From NCBI RefSeq assembly GCF_014650995.1, contig NZ_BMWA01000004.1, positions 248,001-312,000 on the forward strand: a stretch of 64,000 nucleotides of DNA. Direction: 5' to 3'. The notes under the pieces were generated by a model, which ran no database searches, had not been told where the DNA came from, and saw only the letters and a list, made by a program, of their open reading frames with translations. A program made the translations under genes and the position numbers. Source of the DNA: Streptomyces viridiviolaceus (GTDB taxonomy: Bacteria; Actinomycetota; Actinomycetes; Streptomycetales; Streptomycetaceae). How positions within the stretch are numbered: position 1 is the stretch's first letter; every line of letters starts with the position of its first letter. This document shows, in pieces, positions 51,278 through 60,268 of this stretch.

Positions 51278-52042
51278 ATGGCGAAGGCAGGCCAGCAGGG
51301 GCCGCGGTCCAGCGTCTGGCTGCAGGACCGGACCCGTCGGAGCAGGCGGGGCGGTGGGCAGCCGTCCGGGCTGGACCGTGAGCGGATCACCGAGGCCACG
51401 GTGCGGCTGCTGGACGCCGAGGGCCTGGCCAAGTTCTCCATGCGCCGCCTGGCCGCCGAGCTGAGCGTCACGGCGATGTCCGTCTACTGGTACGTCGACA
51501 CCAAGGACGAGCTGCTCGAACTCGCCCTGGACGCGGCCTTCGGCGAGCTGCGCCGGCCGGATCCGGAGGCCGACGAGGACTGGCGCGAGCAGCTGCGCGC
51601 GCTGGCCCGGGAGTACCGCGCGCTGCTGGTGCGGCACCCCTGGATGTCCCGGCTGGCCGGCACCTACCTCAACATCGGGCCGAACTCGCTGTCCTTCTCC
51701 CGGTCGGTGCAGCGGATCATGCGCCGGACCGGCCTGCCCGCGCACGGTGTGACCGGCGCCATCTCGGCCGTCTTCCAGTTCGTCTACGGCTACGGCACCA
51801 TCGAGGGCCACTTCATCGCCCGCGCCGCCGCCACCGGCCTGTCCCCGGACGAGTACTTCCAGCACGCCATGAGCGCGGTGGCCGAGGCGCCGGACACCGC
51901 AGGCGTGATCCGGGAGTCCCAGGACATCATGGCGGCCCGCGGCGGCGGTACGTTGACGGAGATGCTGGGGCGGGACTTCGACTTCGCGCTGGAGCTGCTG
52001 ATCGCGGGGATCGAGGCGATGGTGGAGCGCGGGCGCCGCTGA
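51278..52042 (+). CDS. TetR-family regulator (TetR_C type)
   Basis: A 254-residue repressor. A basic N-terminal tail is followed by an HTH (about 35–85) with LDRERITEATVRLLDAEGLAKFSMRRLAAELSVTAMSVYWYVDTKDEL and a C-terminal tetracycline-repressor-like ligand domain. It is co-directional with the exporter and probably controls it through the repeats at 49.69–49.72 kb. ATG 51278 has GAGGAGAGG. Confidence 0.92.
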   Translation: MAKAGQQGPRSSVWLQDRTRRSRRGGGQPSGLDRERITEATVRLLDAEGLAKFSMRRLAAELSVTAMSVYWYVDTKDELLELALDAAFGELRRPDPEADEDWREQLRALAREYRALLVRHPWMSRLAGTYLNIGPNSLSFSRSVQRIMRRTGLPAHGVTGAISAVFQFVYGYGTIEGHFIARAAATGLSPDEYFQHAMSAVAEAPDTAGVIRESQDIMAARGGGTLTEMLGRDFDFALELLIAGIEAMVERGRR

Positions 52043-52058
52043 CGGCGCCTGCCGTGCG

Positions 52059-52529
52059 TCAGTCGTCGTCGGCCAGCCGCGCCGGGAAGCCGCCCGTCGC
52101 CACCGGCCCCCACCGCTCCGGTGTGACGCGGATGATCGACTTGCCCTGCTTGATCATGGCCTGCCGGTACTCGTCCCAGTCGGGGTGCTCACCGGCGATG
52201 TTGCGGTAGTACTCCACGAGCGGCTCGACGGAGTCCGGCAGGTCGAGGACCTCCGCCGTGCCGTCGACCTGCACCCAGGGGCCGTTCCACTCGTCGCTCA
52301 GCACGATGAGGCTGACGCGGGGATCGCGCCGGGCGTTGCGCGTCTTGGCCCGCTCCGGGTAGGTGGAGACCACGATCCGGCCCGAGTCGTCGACACCGCA
52401 GGTCAGCGGCGAGCCCTGCGGGCTGCCGTCGGCCCGCCGGGTCAGCAGGATCGCGCGGTGCCGGGGTCGTACGAAGTCCAGCAGTTCGTCCAGGGACACA
52501 CGGGTGTTGGTCGCGATGTTCGGTGCCAT
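52059..52529 (-). CDS. PPOX-class (F420- or FMN-dependent) enzyme
   Basis: A 156-residue split-barrel protein. The family pattern is RHRAILLTRRADGSPQGSPL, IVVSTYPERAKTRNARRDPRVSLIV and a C-terminal ITVxPERW-type stretch (IIRVTPERWGP). Actinobacterial members reduce substrates with coenzyme F420 or bind FMN or haem; which one applies cannot be told. It converges on the TetR gene with a 16-base gap. Confidence 0.87.
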   Translation of the reverse strand: MAPNIATNTRVSLDELLDFVRPRHRAILLTRRADGSPQGSPLTCGVDDSGRIVVSTYPERAKTRNARRDPRVSLIVLSDEWNGPWVQVDGTAEVLDLPDSVEPLVEYYRNIAGEHPDWDEYRQAMIKQGKSIIRVTPERWGPVATGGFPARLADDD

Positions 52530-52564
52530 GCCGTCAGCCTAGGCCGGTCACCGGTGCCGCGCGC

Positions 52565-52930
52565 TCAGGCCCGGGCTTCCGGTGCGAGTGCCTCCGTCAG
52601 GTTGTCGTACACCGGTACGTCGCGGCGCAGGCCGGAGAGTTCCAGCACGCGGCTCGGTGCGCCCTCCGGGGCCGCGACGACCCTGAGCCGCGCCCGGCCG
52701 TCCAGTCGGCTGCGCACCTCGTCGAGGAGACGGACGCCCTGGGAGTCCATGAAGACCGTCGCGGTCAGGTCCAGCACGAGGAGCGGCGGCAGGTCGGGCC
52801 GGCTGTCGACGGCCGCCATGATCAGGGGCAAGAGCCCGGAGGCGTTGCAGAAGTCGATCTCGCAGGGGAGCGCGAGCAGGATGCAGCCGGGCGGGTCGCA
52901 CGGCTCGCACGGACTCGGGAGGAAGGTCAT
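52565..52930 (-). CDS. STAS-domain anti-sigma-factor antagonist
   Basis: A 121-residue single STAS domain. The phosphorylation motif is VFMDSQGVRLL with the target Ser in a helix cap, preceded by the strand LLVLDLTA. Such proteins bind HATPase anti-sigma kinases and release sigma when dephosphorylated by PP2C enzymes; candidates for all those partners are in this window. A Cys-rich N-terminus (PCEPCDPPGC) is unusual. The start is ATG 52930; GTG 52939 is an alternative. Confidence 0.88.
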   Translation of the reverse strand: MTFLPSPCEPCDPPGCILLALPCEIDFCNASGLLPLIMAAVDSRPDLPPLLVLDLTATVFMDSQGVRLLDEVRSRLDGRARLRVVAAPEGAPSRVLELSGLRRDVPVYDNLTEALAPEARA

Positions 52931-53165
52931 GTCACTCACCTGGCAGACGTTCGTCCGGATTCCGGCAAGGCCGCTTCCTGACCCGTTCGTCCATTCCACC
53001 ATGCCGACGCACCGGTGCGGAAGGCGTCCCCCGGTGCGTCGGCCGGGCGTCATCCCGGCGCAACCGAGCAGCTAAAGTGCTGTCTGTCCTGTGCTCGCAG
53101 TCGGGAATGTGCTGCGGAGCTCTCCTGCGCACGGCCACTCGCCGTGCATGCCGAAGAGGTTCGTG

Positions 53166-53891
53166 GTGACTGCGTCCGAATTTACTGATTTGCCGCGTTT
53201 TCCGGTGGGTTTCGAGCTGGCCGAGGCCCTCACGGCGGCGGCTCGGCAGCTGCACGAGACGGCCACCCCGCACAGCACCCTGAACACCGCGGTCGAGCTG
53301 GCGGTGCGCCTTCTGCCCGGCGCCGAACACGCCGGTATCTCGGTGATCGAGCGCGGCAACCGGCACCGCGCGCTCGCCTGGACCGACGAGGTCGTGCGCT
53401 CCGCCGAGTCCGGGCACGACGGCCGTGTGCCGCATCCGGACCGGGAGCACCTGTGGACCACGCCCGTGGTGCGCATAGAGGACAGCGAGGCCGGCGGCGG
53501 CAACGCCCTGTCCGACCTCGGCCTGCGCTCGGCACTGTCCCTGCGGCTGCGCGCCGACCGGCGCCGGCTGACCGTGCTGACGGCGTACGCCCGCAAGCCG
53601 CGTGCCTTCGGTGAGGACGCCACGCACGTGGGCCGCCTGTTCACCGCGCACGTCGGCCTCGCCCTGGACTCGGCGACCGTGCGCGAGCAGCTCACCGAGG
53701 CCATGCGCACCCGGGACCTGATCGGCCAGGCCACCGGCATCCTCATGGAACGCATGAACATCGACGCGGCCGGGGCCTTCGAGAGCCTGGTGAAGGCGTC
53801 GCAGCGGGAGAACGTCAAACTGCGCGACCTCGCCCGCCGCATCGTCGACGCGCACGGCGCCCCGGGAGGGCGGGGCGTGAGCGAGCGCTGA
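53166..53891 (+). CDS. GAF–ANTAR signalling protein (first of pair)
   Basis: A 241-residue cytoplasmic protein. The GAF domain (about 25–165) precedes an ANTAR domain (about 170–230) with DLIGQATGILMERMNIDAAGAFESLVKASQRENVKLRDLA. ANTAR domains bind paired RNA hairpins and prevent transcription termination. The start is GTG 53166 with GAAGAGG upstream. The second GAF–ANTAR gene follows by 18 bases. Confidence 0.88.
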   Translation: MTASEFTDLPRFPVGFELAEALTAAARQLHETATPHSTLNTAVELAVRLLPGAEHAGISVIERGNRHRALAWTDEVVRSAESGHDGRVPHPDREHLWTTPVVRIEDSEAGGGNALSDLGLRSALSLRLRADRRRLTVLTAYARKPRAFGEDATHVGRLFTAHVGLALDSATVREQLTEAMRTRDLIGQATGILMERMNIDAAGAFESLVKASQRENVKLRDLARRIVDAHGAPGGRGVSER

Positions 53892-53909
53892 GGGGATATC
53901 CGTACGGTC

Positions 53910-54611
53910 ATGCGACCCGAGACTCCCGACACGCTCGACCAGGCGATGGCGCGCAGCCAGGGTCTCGACACCCTGCTGCGTGATCTGACCGACCGCGCCG
54001 TGCAGGAGGTGCCCGGCGCCGTCGCGTGCTCCGTGACGGTGCGCCGCGCCGACCGCCTGATGACCCTGGCGGGCAGCTCGGGCCTGCCCAGCGGCCTGGA
54101 CCTGCGCCAGTACGAGAACGGTTCGGGCCCCTGCGTGGACGCCGCCGAGACCGGGAGCCCCCGGTACGCGCCCGACCTGGCCACGGAGACCCGCTGGCCC
54201 GCGTACACGCAGTACGCGCTCGCCACCGGCGTCCGCTGTGTGCTGGCGCTGCCGCTGTTCGTCGAGGGCGCGACGGGCGCCGCGATCAACTACTACGGCG
54301 TCGAACCCGGTTCCCTGGACGGGGGACGCCGAGCGGCCCGCTCCTTCGCGGAGCGGGCCGCGGACGCCGTGCACGCGGCGCTGCGCATCGAGCGGCAGCG
54401 GGCCTCGGCGGCCGACGTGCGCACCGCCCTGCTCTCCCGCAGCGTCATCGACCAGGCGGTCGGCATCCTCATGGCCCGGGAGCGACTCGACGCCCGGGCC
54501 GCGCTGGACCGGCTGCGCCGGGTCTCGCAGGACCGGAACGTCAAGCTGCGGGACCTGTGCGGCGACGTGGTCGCCCGGGCGTCCGGCGGTGCCTCACGCG
54601 GCCGGCAGTGA
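53910..54611 (+). CDS. GAF–ANTAR signalling protein (second of pair)
   Basis: A 233-residue paralogue of the preceding gene. The GAF domain has ENGSGPCVDAAETG, the conserved glycine-rich part of small GAF proteins, and the ANTAR end reads SVIDQAVGILMARERLDARAALDRLRRVSQDRNVKLRDL. The two probably form heterodimers or sense different ligands. Its last 18 bases overlap the convergent YceI gene. Start ATG 53910 has a distant GAGGGGA. Confidence 0.88.
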   Translation: MRPETPDTLDQAMARSQGLDTLLRDLTDRAVQEVPGAVACSVTVRRADRLMTLAGSSGLPSGLDLRQYENGSGPCVDAAETGSPRYAPDLATETRWPAYTQYALATGVRCVLALPLFVEGATGAAINYYGVEPGSLDGGRRAARSFAERAADAVHAALRIERQRASAADVRTALLSRSVIDQAVGILMARERLDARAALDRLRRVSQDRNVKLRDLCGDVVARASGGASRGRQ

Positions 54612-55415
54612 CTCCCCCTGCACCGCCTGGATGTCCAGCTCCACCCTGAGCGTCGTGCCGATGGCGGCGATGCCGGCCTGCAGGACCTGGTTGTAGTTCA
54701 TGGCGAAGTCCTCGCGCCGCAGTTCGGTCGTCGCGCGGAACGCGGCCCGGGTGCCGCCCCACGGGTCGGCGCCGGTGCCGAGGTAGGCCAGGTCCAGGTC
54801 GACCGGCCGGACGACCCCGTGCAGACCCAGCTCGCCGTGGACCGTCCAGCGGTCGGACCCCGCCTGGGACAGCCCGGTGGAGCGGTAGGTGATCTCCGGG
54901 AAACGCTCGACGTCCAGGAAGTCAGCGGAGCGCAGGTGCGTGTCGCGCATGCCGTTGCCGGTGTCGATGGAGGCGGCCTGGATCACCGCTTCCACGCGGG
55001 ACTTGGTGACGTCGTCCGGGGCGATCTCGACCGTGCCGGCGAACTGCGTGAACCGGCCGTGCACGCTGGAGATGCCCAGGTGCTGCGCGACCGCGGCCAC
55101 GCTGGAGTGCGCCGGGTCGACGGTCCACGGTCCCGGCGGCGGCAGTTCGGTGCCGCCCTGGCGGGCCAGCGTCACCGTGCCGACCTCGGCCCGCCCGCCG
55201 GCGGTCACGATCGCGCTGGACGCGGCGGGCGCGTAGCCGACGGCCGTGACGATGACGGTGTACGCGCCCGGCGCCAGCGGCGTCGTGTCCCGCACCGCGC
55301 CCTCGGCGTCCGCCTCGGCGCGCAGCACCTGCGTGCCGGTCATGTCGGTCACCGTGACGACCGCGTGCGACACGGCCCATCCGTCCCGCGTACGGATCCT
55401 CGCGGTCAGTCCCAT
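54594..55415 (-). CDS. YceI-family protein with N-terminal carboxypeptidase-regulatory-like domain
   Basis: A 273-residue protein without a signal peptide. The N-terminal 85 residues form a transthyretin-like beta domain (AVRDTTPLAPGAYTVIVTAVGYAP); the rest is a YceI lipocalin-like barrel (WTVDPAHSSVAAVAQHLGISSVHGRF, FPEITYRS, ELDIQA). YceI proteins bind polyprenoid-type lipids. The start ATG 55415 has GGGGAG upstream. The same beta domain recurs three times in the exporter encoded just upstream, an unusual link. Confidence 0.88.
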   Translation of the reverse strand: MGLTARIRTRDGWAVSHAVVTVTDMTGTQVLRAEADAEGAVRDTTPLAPGAYTVIVTAVGYAPAASSAIVTAGGRAEVGTVTLARQGGTELPPPGPWTVDPAHSSVAAVAQHLGISSVHGRFTQFAGTVEIAPDDVTKSRVEAVIQAASIDTGNGMRDTHLRSADFLDVERFPEITYRSTGLSQAGSDRWTVHGELGLHGVVRPVDLDLAYLGTGADPWGGTRAAFRATTELRREDFAMNYNQVLQAGIAAIGTTLRVELDIQAVQGESLPAA

Positions 55416-55499
55416 CCCGTTTTCTCCCCTGGAAGAAGGTCCGTGGGTCAGAAGGCCCTTTAGACCTGAGAAGCCTTATATATCGGTCACAAAGAGACC

Positions 55500-55551
55500 G
55501 GCCCGTGGCAGCGGCGCGCCTCCGCTCGGAGCGCGCGGGCCGCCACGGGCC
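55500..55551 (-). terminator. Terminator after the fused exporter gene
   Basis: GGCCCGTGGC at 55500–55509 pairs with 55542–55551, with a second inner stem of GCGCGC segments. It lies between the exporter stop and the YceI start. Confidence 0.7.
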
Positions 55552-55560
55552 AGGGTTTCG

Positions 55561-58092
55561 CTACTCGCCGGGGTGGGCGAGCTCGATGTCGTGGTCGCCG
55601 ACGCCCCGGCCGGCGACCGTGAGGGCCGTCGCCACCGGCGGGTAACCGGTCGCGATGACCGTGTACTCACCGGAGTCCAGGTCGGTGAAGGCGTACGCCC
55701 CGTCAGCGCCGGTGGTGGCCGTGCCGACCACGTTGCCCGCCGCGTCGACCAGCGTCACGCGGGCGTCGGCCAGCGGACCGTGCGGGGCCCGCACGACGCC
55801 CTGGACATGCGCCCCCGCCTCCAGGTCGACCTCGACCCGGGTGACCCCGGCGCCGCCCACCTCGACGGGCAGGGCGCGCGGCCGGTAGCCGGCGGCGTTC
55901 ACCGCGACGGTCACCGTGCCCGGCACCAGCTCGGCGAGGGAGAACTCGCCCTGGTCACCGGTGGCGGCGGTGGCCAGCAGGTCCCCGCGCACATCGGTCA
56001 CGATCACCATCGCGTCCTTGACCGGCAGTCCGCTCTCCACGGCACGGACCAGGCCGTTGAGGCCGCTGGTGCCGCTGAGCAGGATGTCGTACGCGACCGG
56101 CTCGTCGTTCACGACGATCGTCGACGCCTGCGGCTGGAAACCGTCGGCGGAGGCGATCAGGACGTAGCTGCCCGCGCCCGGCGCGTCCACCGCGTAGGAA
56201 CCGTCGGCCTGGGCGACCGACCGGCCCAGCTGCCGGCCCGCCAGCGAGATCAGCGTGACGGCGGCCTGCGGGACCGGGGCGGACTCGGCGCCGCGGACGA
56301 AGCCGCGGACGGGGATGCCACCCGGGGCGGGGGCCTCGGAGCCGGCCACCGTGGCGACGGCGGCGAGCGGCTGGGGGGCTGTCCGCGCGCCGGAGTCGGC
56401 GACCGACGTGCGGGAGAGCGCACCGGCCGGCACCGGCTCGGCGACCGCGGTGGCCTCGGCCGGGACCGGGGCCGCCGGGGAGGAGGCCTCGGCGGTGGCC
56501 TCCGCCGCCTGGGCGAGGGCGCCCGAGGTCCGCAGCGGGACCTCCTTGATGAACAGGGTCACCAGGAAGGCGAGGAAGGCGATCGGCGCGACGTACAGGA
56601 AGATGTCGGCGATGCCGTGCCCGTAGGCGCTCTCCAGCCACTCGCGGATGCCCGGGGGCAGCAGGTCCATGTCGGGGATCGAGCCGCCGCCGGAGGCCTT
56701 GGCGGCCGCCGCCTGCTCCTGCGGGCTGAGTGAGCCGATGGTGTCCGCGGCGTAGTGGCTGATCCGGGACGACATGATGGAGCCGAGCACCGAGACGCCC
56801 ACCGCACCGCCGAGCGACCGGAAGAAGGTCACGACGGAGGACGCGGCACCCAGGTCGCTCGGGGCCACCTGGTTCTGCGTGCAGAGCACCAGGTTCTGCA
56901 TCATCATGCCGACGCCGAGACCCATCAGCGCCATGTAGATCGCGATGTGCCAGTACGGGGTGTCGTACCGCATGGTGCTCAGCAGGCCGAGGCCCGCCGT
57001 CAGCAGCACACCGCCGGCCAGCAGCCAGCCCTTCCACTTGCCGGTCTTGGTGATGATCTGGCCGGAGACCGTGGACGACACGAACAGGCCGCCGATCATC
57101 GGGATGGTCATGACGCCCGACATGGTCGGGGACTTGTCCCGGGCCAGCTGGAAGTACTGGCTGAAGTAGACGGTGCCCGCGAACATCGCGATACCGACGA
57201 ACATCGACGCGAGCGACGCCAGGGTGATGGTGCGGTTGCGGAACAGCCGCATCGGGATGATCGGCTCGCTGGCCTTCAGCTCGACGAAGACGAAGATCAG
57301 CGCCAGCACGATCGCGCCGCCGACCATGGCGCCCGTCTGCCAGGACATCCAGTCGTACTTGTCGTCGGCGAAGGTAACCCAGACGAGCAGCAGGCAGACG
57401 GCCGCGGTGACGAAGAAGGCACCGGCCCAGTCGACCTTGACCTTGCGCTTGACCACGGGCAGGTTCAGCGTCTTCTGCAGCACCAGCAGCGCGATCACGG
57501 CGAACGGCACGCCGACGTAGAGGCACCAGCGCCAGCCGAGCCAGCTGGTGTCGGTGATGACGCCACCGAGCAGCGGGCCGCCGACGGTCGCGACGGCGAA
57601 GGTCGCGCCGAGGTAGCCGGAGTAACGCCCGCGCTCACGCGGGGAGATCATCGCGGCCATGATGATCTGCGCCAGGGCGGACAGACCGCCGGCGCCCAGG
57701 CCCTGGATGACACGGGCGGCGATCAGCATGCCCGGGTTCTGCGCCAGACCGGCGACGACCGATCCGATGACGTAGACGATCAGGGCTATCTGGACCAGGG
57801 CCTTCTTGCTGACCAGGTCCGCGAGCTTGCCCCACAGGGGAGTGGAGGCCGTCATCGCCAGCAGCGAGGCGGTGACGACCCAGGTGTAGGCGCTCTGGCC
57901 GCCGCCGAGGTCCGAGACGATCTCGGGCAGGGCGTTGGTGACGATGGTGGACGACAGGATGGCGGCGAACATGCCGAGCAACAGCCCGGAGAGCGCCTCC
58001 ATGATCTGCCGGTGCGTCATCGGAGCGTCTCCGGAGGAGCCTCCCCCGTGCTTGGCATGAGCCCGCACACCGGCTGGTGTGGTCGTTGCCAT
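55561..58092 (-). CDS. DHA2-family MFS exporter fused to three carboxypeptidase-regulatory-like domains
   Basis: An 843-residue protein. The first 540 residues form a 14-helix exporter (motif A WGKLADLVSKKAL; LGWRWCLYVGVPFAV; GATFAVATVGGPLLGG). An Ala/Pro/Glu-rich linker (about 545–600) leads to three tandem transthyretin-like repeats with DGSYAVDAPGAGSY, GEFSLAELVPGT and DGAYAFTDLDSGEY. These normally lie outside the cell, whereas DHA2 C-termini are cytoplasmic. ATG 58092 has AAAGGAAG. It follows marR by 13 bases in the same operon. Confidence 0.9.
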   Translation of the reverse strand: MATTTPAGVRAHAKHGGGSSGDAPMTHRQIMEALSGLLLGMFAAILSSTIVTNALPEIVSDLGGGQSAYTWVVTASLLAMTASTPLWGKLADLVSKKALVQIALIVYVIGSVVAGLAQNPGMLIAARVIQGLGAGGLSALAQIIMAAMISPRERGRYSGYLGATFAVATVGGPLLGGVITDTSWLGWRWCLYVGVPFAVIALLVLQKTLNLPVVKRKVKVDWAGAFFVTAAVCLLLVWVTFADDKYDWMSWQTGAMVGGAIVLALIFVFVELKASEPIIPMRLFRNRTITLASLASMFVGIAMFAGTVYFSQYFQLARDKSPTMSGVMTIPMIGGLFVSSTVSGQIITKTGKWKGWLLAGGVLLTAGLGLLSTMRYDTPYWHIAIYMALMGLGVGMMMQNLVLCTQNQVAPSDLGAASSVVTFFRSLGGAVGVSVLGSIMSSRISHYAADTIGSLSPQEQAAAAKASGGGSIPDMDLLPPGIREWLESAYGHGIADIFLYVAPIAFLAFLVTLFIKEVPLRTSGALAQAAEATAEASSPAAPVPAEATAVAEPVPAGALSRTSVADSGARTAPQPLAAVATVAGSEAPAPGGIPVRGFVRGAESAPVPQAAVTLISLAGRQLGRSVAQADGSYAVDAPGAGSYVLIASADGFQPQASTIVVNDEPVAYDILLSGTSGLNGLVRAVESGLPVKDAMVIVTDVRGDLLATAATGDQGEFSLAELVPGTVTVAVNAAGYRPRALPVEVGGAGVTRVEVDLEAGAHVQGVVRAPHGPLADARVTLVDAAGNVVGTATTGADGAYAFTDLDSGEYTVIATGYPPVATALTVAGRGVGDHDIELAHPGE

Positions 58093-58105
58093 GGACTTCC
58101 TTTGC

Positions 58106-58606
58106 TTACGTGGTGATCGCGGGTGTACGGGTGGTCTGTTCGACCGCGGGCGGTGCGGCGGTCCGCGCGTGGGCGGAACGGCAGTCGTCGAAACTCGCCC
58201 TGAGCCGGGCCATGAGCCGGGTGAGCTGGCCGACCTCGTCGTCGGTCCAGTCGCTCAGGCGGTGGGCGAGCAGCTGTGTGGTGCGCTCGGACAGCTCGTC
58301 GAGCTGCGCCTGGCCCTCGGGCGTCAGGCGCAGGATGCGCGAGCGCTTGTCCGCCGGGTCGGGGGATCGTTCGATCCAGCCCCGGTCGGCTATGTGCGCG
58401 ACATGGCGACTGGTCACCGACATGTCCACCGCGAGCAGCTCCGCGAGCTTGCTCATGCGCATGTCCCCGTGCCGGCCGAGCAGCGTCAGTACGGCGGCGG
58501 ATCCGGCGGGGCACTCGGCCGGCAGGATGCGACCCAGCTCCCGTTTCACGGCGCCGAAGGCGCTGAACTGGCGGATCAGCTCCTCGTACTGCGCCTTCTC
58601 GGCCAT
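58106..58606 (-). CDS. MarR-family repressor of the fused exporter
   Basis: A 166-residue winged-helix regulator with MRMSKLAELLAVDMSVTSRHVAHIADRGWIERSPDPADKRSRILRL. ATG 58606 has GGGAGGT upstream. It is the first gene of the marR–exporter operon, with two palindromic sites upstream, which fits autoregulation relieved by a transported compound. Confidence 0.92.
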   Translation of the reverse strand: MAEKAQYEELIRQFSAFGAVKRELGRILPAECPAGSAAVLTLLGRHGDMRMSKLAELLAVDMSVTSRHVAHIADRGWIERSPDPADKRSRILRLTPEGQAQLDELSERTTQLLAHRLSDWTDDEVGQLTRLMARLRASFDDCRSAHARTAAPPAVEQTTRTPAITT

Positions 58607-58623
58607 GCGCACCTCCCGCATTC

Positions 58624-58667
58624 GTTGCTTAGGGCAACCATAGGAGCTGTTAGTTGCTGCAGGCAAA
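58624..58667. promoter_or_regulatory. Paired MarR operator sites
   Basis: GTTGC-N5-GCAAC at 58624–58638 is a perfect interrupted palindrome; GTTGC-N5-GCAAA at 58653–58667 repeats it with one change, 29 bases away. Both are in the AT-rich promoter of marR. Confidence 0.75.
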
Positions 58668-58812
58668 TAAAAAAGGCCATCCCGGCATAAAAAGTTGGCA
58701 AAGGCAAGTATTGCGAAAGTAAACGTGCAGGTGGCGGCGGACGGGCGGGTCCGGACGCTGTCGTCCCACCCCCGCTTGGGCCGCACCGGCGGATTCGCTA
58801 GTGTCTCGGGCC

Positions 58813-59013
58813 ATGGCTAACAACCAGGGCCCCCAGGGCAATTACGACCCCGCTGGCAGCACCCAGATGTTCCGCGCGTTCGTCGACGAGGGCGCCCCCC
58901 AGTCCCGGCAGGCGACCCCCGCCGCGTCCGCCGGCCCCCGCATCGGCCTGATCGTCGGCGTCGTGGCCGCCGTGGTGATCGTCGCGGCCGTGGCCTGGCT
59001 GGCGCTGAAGTAG
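58813..59013 (+). CDS. Small single-pass membrane protein
   Basis: A 66-residue protein with a polar N-terminus (QGPQGNYDPAGSTQMF) and one C-terminal helix (GLIVGVVAAVVIVAAVAWLA), so probably tail-anchored. The start could be ATG 58813 or four codons earlier; neither has a strong ribosome site. A very stable terminator follows. It is not recognised beyond Streptomyces-like composition. Confidence 0.7.
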   Translation: MANNQGPQGNYDPAGSTQMFRAFVDEGAPQSRQATPAASAGPRIGLIVGVVAAVVIVAAVAWLALK

Positions 59014-59037
59014 GCGGGCAGCCGGACACGACGGTGA

Positions 59038-59083
59038 ACGACGGCCGCCGCGGCACCCCTGGGGGCACCGCGGCGGCCGTCGT
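59038..59083. terminator. Bidirectional terminator between small protein and sigN
   Basis: ACGACGGCCGCCGCGG at 59038–59053 pairs perfectly with 59068–59083 (16 bp). It sits between convergent genes. Confidence 0.9.
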
Positions 59084-59097
59084 CCGTCGTGCGGACC

Positions 59098-60000
59098 TCA
59101 GTCGGAGATGAGCCCTTCCCGCAGCTGTGCCAGCGTGCGGGTGAGCAGCCGGGAGACGTGCATCTGCGAGATGCCGACCTCCTCGCCGATCTGGGACTGG
59201 GTCATGTTGGCGAAGAAGCGCAGCATGATGATCCGCCGCTCCCGGGGCGGCAGCTTGGCGAGCAGCGGCTTGAGGGACTCGCGGTACTCCACGCCCTCCA
59301 GCGCCGTGTCCTCGTAGCCGAGGCGGTCCGCGAGCGAGCCCTCGCCGCCGTCGTCCTCCGGGGCCGGGGAGTCCAGCGAGGAGGCGGTGTAGGCGTTGCC
59401 CACCGCGAGGCCGTCGACGACGTCCTCCTCGGACACGCCCAGCACGGCGGCCAGTTCGCCGACCGTGGGCGAGCGGTCGAGCTTCTGGGACAGCTCGTCG
59501 CTGGCCTTCGTCAGGGCCAGGCGCAGCTCCTGGAGCCGGCGCGGGACGCGCACCGACCACGAGGTGTCGCGGAAGAACCGCTTGATCTCTCCGACCACCG
59601 TCGGCATCGCGAAGGTCGGGAACTCCACGCCCCGCTCGCAGTCGAAGCGGTCGATCGCCTTGATCAGGCCGATGGTGCCGACCTGGACGATGTCCTCCAT
59701 CGGCTCGTTGCGGGAGCGGAAACGCGCAGCCGCGTAGCGCACCAGCGGGAGGTTGAGCTCGATCAGGGTGTCCCGGACGTAGACGCGCTCCGGGCTGTCC
59801 TCGTCGAGTGCGGCGAGCCGCAGGAACAGGGAGCGGGACAGGGTGCGGGTGTCGATGGCTTCCGTTGTCGGGAGGGCCTGGGCCGGAACGGCTTCGAGGG
59901 CCGGGACGTCATCGATGGGGCCGAGCGCGTCGAGCGCGTCCGGCGCGGTCTCGCTCTCCGCGAGCGCGAGCACCTTCGAGCTGCCCTGGTCTGCGGACAT
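59098..60000 (-). CDS. sigN: SigB-family RNA polymerase sigma factor (SigN-like)
   Basis: A 300-residue sigma factor of the SigB/SigF type with regions 2, 3 and 4. Region 2 has [35 protein letters not shown], region 3 [15 protein letters not shown] and region 4 [25 protein letters not shown]. In S. coelicolor the neighbour of sigF is sigN, active in the subapical stem of aerial hyphae; synteny supports that name. ATG 60000 has AAGGGGGT. No anti-sigma gene is adjacent, so its controller must be elsewhere. Confidence 0.88.
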   Translation of the reverse strand: MSADQGSSKVLALAESETAPDALDALGPIDDVPALEAVPAQALPTTEAIDTRTLSRSLFLRLAALDEDSPERVYVRDTLIELNLPLVRYAAARFRSRNEPMEDIVQVGTIGLIKAIDRFDCERGVEFPTFAMPTVVGEIKRFFRDTSWSVRVPRRLQELRLALTKASDELSQKLDRSPTVGELAAVLGVSEEDVVDGLAVGNAYTASSLDSPAPEDDGGEGSLADRLGYEDTALEGVEYRESLKPLLAKLPPRERRIIMLRFFANMTQSQIGEEVGISQMHVSRLLTRTLAQLREGLISD

Positions 60001-60109
60001 GCCACCCCCTTTGGGTCGCGGGACGGTCGCGGCTCACGCTCCCACGTCGGGAACGCAGCCTTCACCTGAATACCGGAGCCGAGGCCCCGGCAAACGCGTC
60101 TCCCGCAGA

Positions 60110-60151
60110 ATGTCACATGTCGGCAACGCGCTGTAGTGACATGTCGACATG
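60110..60151. promoter_or_regulatory. Palindromic sites in the sigN upstream region
   Basis: ATGTCAC (60110–60116) is inverted as GTGACAT (60136–60142), and CATGTCGACATG (60140–60151) is a perfect palindrome. They lie 110–151 bases before the sigN start, between sigF and sigN. Confidence 0.6.
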
Positions 60152-60268
60152 CGAGACACGAATCGGCCCTGGAAAGACGGGGTCTGACGGTGTTTCGGCG
60201 CGAATCTGTCGGCAACAGCCCTGGTGGGCGATTCGCTCTCGCCGGTGACCGGTCGATCGTGCTTGCGG

